Source of the DNA: Saxidomus purpurata
Taxonomy: Eukaryota > Mollusca > Bivalvia > Venerida > Veneridae
NCBI GenBank assembly: GCA_022818135.1
Contig: JAFMSR010000016.1
Location: 10,622,761 to 10,686,760, forward strand
Direction: 5' to 3'
Length of the DNA: 64,000 nt
Below are positions 59,322 to 64,000 of the stretch, piece by piece. Position 1 is the first letter of the stretch. Each line of letters starts with the position of its first letter. Made by a program: the position numbers and the translations under genes. The notes beneath the pieces are model-generated. The model saw only the letters and a list, made by a program, of their open reading frames with translations, did not search any database and was not told where the DNA came from.

Positions 59322-59536
59322 TGAAGAAAAGCAAAGATGTCTTGATACTTTCTTAAAAGCCCTCTCATAATAGTATTTGTCAAAGTGTTTTTAATCAGCC
59401 CTCTCTCATTTGTTCCTATAAATATCCCCCGTTGGTAACACAAACTAGAAAGCAGTCCTCTTTCATTTGTTTTTCTCTTGCTTGTATAGTTTAGTTTATG
59501 ATTTAAAGATTTCCAGTTTGACCTTTTTTTATTAAA
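59322..59536 (+). promoter_or_regulatory. C1q gene 4 proximal promoter and 5' UTR
   Basis: TATAAATAT at 59417-59425 lies 120 bp upstream of the ATG, with the double GCCCTCTC block. The leader carries a minimal upstream frame ATG-ATT-TAA at 59498-59506, as in gene 1. Confidence 0.75.
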
Positions 59537-60728
59537 ATGTTCATCTCAACCGTTTATATCTTAGTGGTTTTCTTTCAAATTTATGGTGTTGAAATTTCTT
59601 TCGCTAAAGAACCGATGTGTTCCAAATTCACTTACCAAGAACAATTATTAGAAAAAATGATCCGCACCGAAATTAAGGTCGAAACTATGGAAAATGAAAT
59701 GAAAATGGCACAGGCAAGTGTATTGGACACTCTGAATGAAATTAAAAAGAAGGTCAACGGCATCACTGACAAGTTTGAAGACCTAAGAAGTAATGTCACC
59801 GAAGAACTGGCAACAAAATCCAAGGAAATAGAATTGACGATACGTAAGTAAATCACATAGATATGTTCAGAACTTAAATAAAATGACAACATTATATTAT
59901 TTTAAAATACTGTTTTTTAAATATTTATTACAACTAATTATAACTTCTATTGTTGTTGCTTTTGTTGTTGTTGTTGTTTCAGCAATTTTCTGTTTTTAAC
60001 TACTGTTTTATAATCATTGCGTCAGATTAAAAATTCTACAAACTGTTATATTTTATTTATTATAATTATCCGTGTTCTGTCCTTCTAATGATTTACATGG
60101 AAAAAAATGTTCGTCATAAGCTTTCAGCAAAACCGTTTCTTGAAAAAAAATGTACATTGGAGAATGCATGCGTTCTCAGATCACGCCGAAATACATCAAT
60201 TATAGTCATTCTATTTGACTGCAAGATATGTTTTATCAAATTGTTTGCTCTGTATAATAATATTGATGCCTGTAAGTGAACATTTTGCAATCAACTCTCA
60301 TTTTATTTACAGAAGACACAAACCGTTCAGCCATCGGATTCCATGCTTATCATGTGACAGACACTGTTCTTGTGACAAATAAAGTGATTGTATTTGACCG
60401 AAGCAAGACACACGAAGGTTCCGGATACCATACATCTACTGGGATATATACAGCCCCTGCAAGTGGATTGTATCTTTTCTCGGCACACATTTGTACATCA
60501 GGTGGAAAGTATGCTCACTATGGAATTGTACTAGAAAACATTGAAATGTCTAAAGGAACTCAACGTGACCAGGATTATACCGCGTGCAATTCACAACAAA
60601 TTGTTGTTAGCGTAAAGAAAGGGCAACAAGTTTGGGTTCATTGCACAAGTGGCGCAGGAAGCAATAGCAGGCTCCACGAAGACAATTACAGGTGGAATTC
60701 TTTCAGTGGAGCTCTTTTAAGTAACTGA
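59537..60728 (+). CDS. Secreted coiled-coil C1q-domain protein, paralogue 4
   Basis: Exons 59537-59843 and 60313-60728 with a 469-bp phase-1 intron encode 240 residues. Signal peptide 1-23, Cys28, coiled coil 32-102 with NVT at 86, then a C1q domain with GSGYHTSTGIYTAPASGLYLFS-type strands (His for Asp of GSGYD), cysteines 163, 194 and 213, and WNSFSGALL. NRS at 106-108 is shared with gene 2. Gene 4 resembles genes 2 and 3 more than gene 1. Loops at 183-193 and 214-229 differ from every other copy. Secreted and probably trimeric; the ligand is unknown. Confidence 0.92.
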
Positions 60729-60793
60729 ATAATTACGCCCTGCTAAATATCCATTGTGACAAAAGTCGTGTTAGATTTTATCAAACGTTATCA

Positions 60794-60799
60794 AATAAA
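60794..60799 (+). promoter_or_regulatory. Polyadenylation signal of C1q gene 4
   Basis: AATAAA lies 66 bp after the stop. Confidence 0.8.
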
Positions 60800-61437
60800 C
60801 AGAGATATAGACATGTTTCAGTTAAATGTAGTTTTCTAGTTTCTGACTTTTGACGAAATCGATGTGTTTTAAGGTTCATGTAAAGTGTTTGGAATTGTCC
60901 ACAACATAAATTTTGTCTTTAGCTATGCATTTGAATTCCTAACTGAAAAAATGCACGGTAATTACTGTAAGGAATTGTTTATTTCTTAAGTTGTATATTC
61001 TCCTTTAAGTCAAGTTATCAAAAATCATGATCTACTTGCTTCCTCAATTTCGATTGTACATTGATTACAGTGATTTTACGTATATGTTTAGTCAGCATTT
61101 ATGTTTTAAATAAATGAAAAATAATAAATATCATTTCTTCGTTGTTGTTGTTGTTGTTTGTATTGTTTCATCTTCAATGTCTTGTTGGCAGATATCGCAT
61201 TTTAATCTGTGAAACGTTTTCCTCTTCATTCAGTTATATATCTATTGAATATTTAATGAACGTAGTCATAATACAGACTTAGATAGGTACCATTTACAAA
61301 CATTTTCAAAGTTTGTGACTTGTCTGTTGAAATCCTTGAAATAACTTTAACATTCCCCCTATATATTTCATTGTATTTCCTTTTCAAAATGTTGCTGAAC
61401 GAGAATGAAGTTGTTCATTTTTTAGTACAGTAAACTC

Positions 61438-61614
61438 TGTATATAACGACTCCGGATATAGCGAAATTCCGGATATAAGGAACCCATTTTCTCTGCCCGA
61501 TTTTTTTGATTATTTATTTTATGTAAAAATGTTTAATGGATATAAAAAAAACCTCCGGATATAAGGAACAAATTGTAATGGTTTCAAGGAGTTTGTTATA
61601 AACGGAGTTTACTG
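61438..61614 (+). mobile_element. Short Tigger-like MITE, complete, 177 bp
   Basis: CAGTAAACTCTGTATATAAC and its inverse (right end AACGGAGTTTACTG), flanked by TA at 61436-61437 and 61615-61616. Best-preserved termini of the family. Confidence 0.88.
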
Positions 61615-61742
61615 TATCTTGTTTATCATTAGGTGTGTCCTCCCTTCTCAATGCTTGCAGCAGTTTGTTATAAACACCACATTGCCTCTATATTTTACTT
61701 GGTTTTGATCTCTGACCTAAAATCTCCTTTTTCAACACCAAT

Positions 61743-61820
61743 GGGAGCGGTGGCTTCGAGTTTAAGGTCTCTGCCAATCATCCCGGAAGTTACGAGTTCA
61801 AGCCTCAATGGCGTCACGAC
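61743..61820 (+). mobile_element. tRNA-derived SINE (family 1), head part split by an insertion
   Basis: Starts GGGAGCGGTGGCTTCGAG with a degenerate B box (GAGTTCAAGCC) and runs to GTCACGAC at 61820. The tail resumes near 62604. Confidence 0.7.
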
Positions 61821-62603
61821 AGTGTATTCTCTTATTATATACTTTCATATTGCCCCATTCACTTTGCCTTAGAGAGTTCGTTCAGTATTCTACGATACTG
61901 AACGTTGACAAGGGGGGCGGTCTTAGCGATTAGCTGTACGGACTATTTTATTTGTTTGCAAACATCGTTTTTAGGAGGTTTATATGTTGAAATTTGACAT
62001 TTTTTTACAATTGAATTAACCATGGTCTTAAAATGAAATAATAAATTGCCTCATTTTCAAGTAGATGTAAAAGAGTTTCTTTTTTAAAATGGTTCGAATT
62101 TTTTACGGCACGCAATACCAGTTCTGGTTACGAAAGTTACTGGTACGCATATCAGTCAAGTATTGGTAAAGAAAAGAATGATGTTTTGCATGTAGTCATA
62201 AGAAAGAGAAAACATTTTTAGGAACGTACATCAAGTTGATTTATTCACATTTCAAAGTACAAACCTGCATCCGTAGTAAAAGTCTTGCGTTTTACAAAAC
62301 AAGATGGCGGACGGCAACTGAAATTTCTTCCGTAAAATTGACGTCAACGTTTCTCCTAATAAATGACGTCACGTATAAACAACAATACTGAATCGAGTCT
62401 ATTAATACGCAATAAAGTAAATGTACATGGTCAAATAGTACGCTAGTTGTTTTAGAAATTTGAAGATTCATTTATTGTTTCTTGCTTAAAGAATGTCATT
62501 TTGTTCATATTCAATATGAAAGTATATAATAAAAAGGCTCGATGTTCCCGCCAAATCAACTCGTTCCAAGTACATGTAATATATCGCCATACAAGTTCAA
62601 TAA
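61821..62603. mobile_element. Unidentified insertion of about 780 bp within the SINE
   Basis: It separates the SINE head from its tail. A perfect 21-bp inverted repeat lies at 61832-61852 and 62512-62532 (TTATTATATACTTTCATATT plus G). A perfect hairpin CGTTCAGTAT-TCTACG-ATACTGAACG is at 61879-61904. No coding frame; no clear TSD. The family is not recognised. Confidence 0.6.
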
Positions 62604-62745
62604 CCTATAATATGACATCAGAACTGGTTTTTCCAGGAAGCGAACTCGAGAGTGAATCGATAAGCTGCAAGCTTTCTTCACAATCGCGCTGAAGTATTAA
62701 GTATAAACTAAGAAACAAAAATCATGATGCTATATTAATGTACTC
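62604..62745 (+). mobile_element. tRNA-derived SINE (family 1), tail part
   Basis: TATGACATCAGAACTGG followed by GGAAGCGAACTCGAGAGTGA and the family tail. It completes the copy begun at 61743. Confidence 0.7.
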
Positions 62746-64000
62746 TTCTCGCTCTTATAAATAAATAAAATCTTTGTTGGGTCATAAAATAATTTATATC
62801 GTGTGAACAGAATTTTAACCAAAGAAAGCTTTGACAAAATTACAAAGTGCGTTAACAAAGATGTTTGACCGTCTTAACTAACAATGATATATAGTGTAAC
62901 CACGTATTAGAAAATCTTTGAAGTTTGACCGAATTTCGGCCAATGGTCGCAGAAATTCTAGATTTATTCTTTCTCGATTGCACTTACAAGACTCACTCCA
63001 GGTGGAATCAACCTCGATCAACGTCGTATAAGCCAGTTGGCCTTTACAGTTCCCCTAAGCAGTTAAGCAGTCCCACGAAGCTTAAATCATTAAATTCCCG
63101 GCAGTAGTGGCTTGGAAGTCTCACAGAAAAATAAACGGCAAATATATATGTTACATGTAGTAATAATTAATAAGCATAAATATGGTGTACCTTTTAGGTA
63201 AGAAGTAATAAATATTACCACTAGTAATATAATTTGTACCTTTAGATATAACTTTATACCTGCAGGTATAAACATTGTACATATAATAACAACCGCAGCT
63301 ACACATTTTATTACTAGTTGTTATATCTGTTTCTTTTCACTCAAATGGTACGCCATACATAAATCCATAAAATATTTCCCAAGTCGGAACATGCTGATAA
63401 TGTAAGCATTTAGTGATGGGCGTGGCATCATTAAATTTTGGTCACTACTTGCAGTCCAATTGTACGGACAAAAACGCACTGTGAGTTATCATATATAACA
63501 ATAATTAAGGAGTCGCAACCTCATGAAAGTTTCCTGAATAGAAACATGCAATATCTCCATGAGAAAGCTCCGAATTAACCGAACAAATGGTGTGATTGAG
63601 AAATAGAACGGTAACATATATTGTATGTACGGAGGGACGGACGAAACGGATAACTGTTTGTTTCCACTTTGGAAGTCATAACAATTACATTGCTTGTATA
63701 ATTACTTTAATCTGTTTCTGTCACATTCACAATTATAACAAAATAATTAAATATTCGGACAAAGAAATGCTTTCAAAAATCAACATATATCTTAGAATAT
63801 GTCATAAATGATGATTGGCAAGTAATGTTTTCTAACATTTCTAGCGACCATTGTAGAATATTTTCCGAAGATATATAGAAACGTATAAATACCTGGGTGG
63901 TCTTTTACCTATTTTGCTGAAAACAGTCAAAAGTTTAATGTTTAAATATATGCAGTCTTATTTTACCTACAAGGGGCTTAGTAGTTGGCCTTTAAGTTAC
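62746..64000 (+). repeat. Segmental-unit flank, unit 4
   Basis: Collinear with 15801-17540, 32330-33600 and 51330-52560, including the ATTACATGTAGTAATAATTA-like block at 63151 and the empty MITE site near 63500. The last 170 bases match nothing else in the window. Confidence 0.7.

Noticed and set aside
1..64000. CRISPR array, operon or other prokaryotic system
   Set aside because: The tandem repeats are eukaryotic minisatellites and transposon ends; there are no regularly spaced identical repeats and no prokaryotic gene structure.

Overview
This is a eukaryotic nuclear window, most likely from a bivalve mollusc. The evidence is intron-containing genes with GT-AG splice sites, TATA boxes and AATAAA signals, a tandem family of secreted C1q-domain genes (a family known to be expanded in bivalves), and a dense, AT-rich load of LINEs, Penelope-like elements, tRNA-derived SINEs and MITEs. 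The species cannot be named from sequence alone. There is no prokaryotic gene structure.

The only host genes I can support are four paralogous two-exon C1q-domain genes, all on the + strand, at 12408-13590, 29405-30572, 48029-49213 and 59537-60728. Each encodes about 240 residues: a signal peptide, a coiled coil with one N-glycosylation sequon, then a C1q domain. A phase-1 intron of 445-469 bp separates the coiled-coil exon from the C1q exon. All four keep intact frames, splice sites, a TATAAATAT box about 120 bp upstream of the ATG and an AATAAA site shortly after the stop. The proteins are conserved except in two C1q loops.

The genes sit in tandemly duplicated segmental units. The order in a unit is: Penelope-like fragment, flank, short shared blocks, promoter, C1q gene, a SINE plus Tigger-like MITE block, then a block leading to the next Penelope fragment. 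The units differ mainly by later insertions, so neighbouring units serve as natural empty sites and allow exact target-site duplications (TSDs) to be read. Insertions dated this way are: a 1,104-bp pogo/Tigger-like element (2361-3464, TA); a TTAA MITE (4510-4929, 16738-17141, and a damaged copy at 37239-37656); a 1,291-bp piggyBac-like element (13794-15084, ATAA); a 254-bp TA MITE (40320-40573); a tRNA-derived SINE (53016-53294); and a full-length L1/Tx1-type LINE (40755-47305, 16-bp TSD).

Region by region: 1-5.4 kb holds repeats and unit flank. 5.4-11.3 kb is a decayed L1/Tx1-type LINE carrying its own nested insertion. 11.3-17.1 kb holds C1q gene 1 with downstream repeats. 17.1-21.3 kb holds minisatellites and head-to-head Penelope halves. 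21.3-28.8 kb is flank plus a degenerate satellite split by an RNase-H-type LINE. 28.8-33.7 kb is C1q gene 2 and its repeat block, including a 170-bp foldback. 33.7-35.8 kb is a duplicated segment around a 500-N assembly gap. 35.8-40.7 kb is flank with a Penelope fragment. 40.7-47.3 kb is the near-intact LINE. 47.3-55.7 kb is C1q gene 3 and a duplicated repeat block. 55.7-64 kb is a Penelope fragment, a 231-bp triplication and C1q gene 4. The four C1q genes probably share regulation, because the proximal promoter was duplicated with them, but only genes 2 and 4 retain a distal block with a 12-bp CACGTG-centred palindrome.
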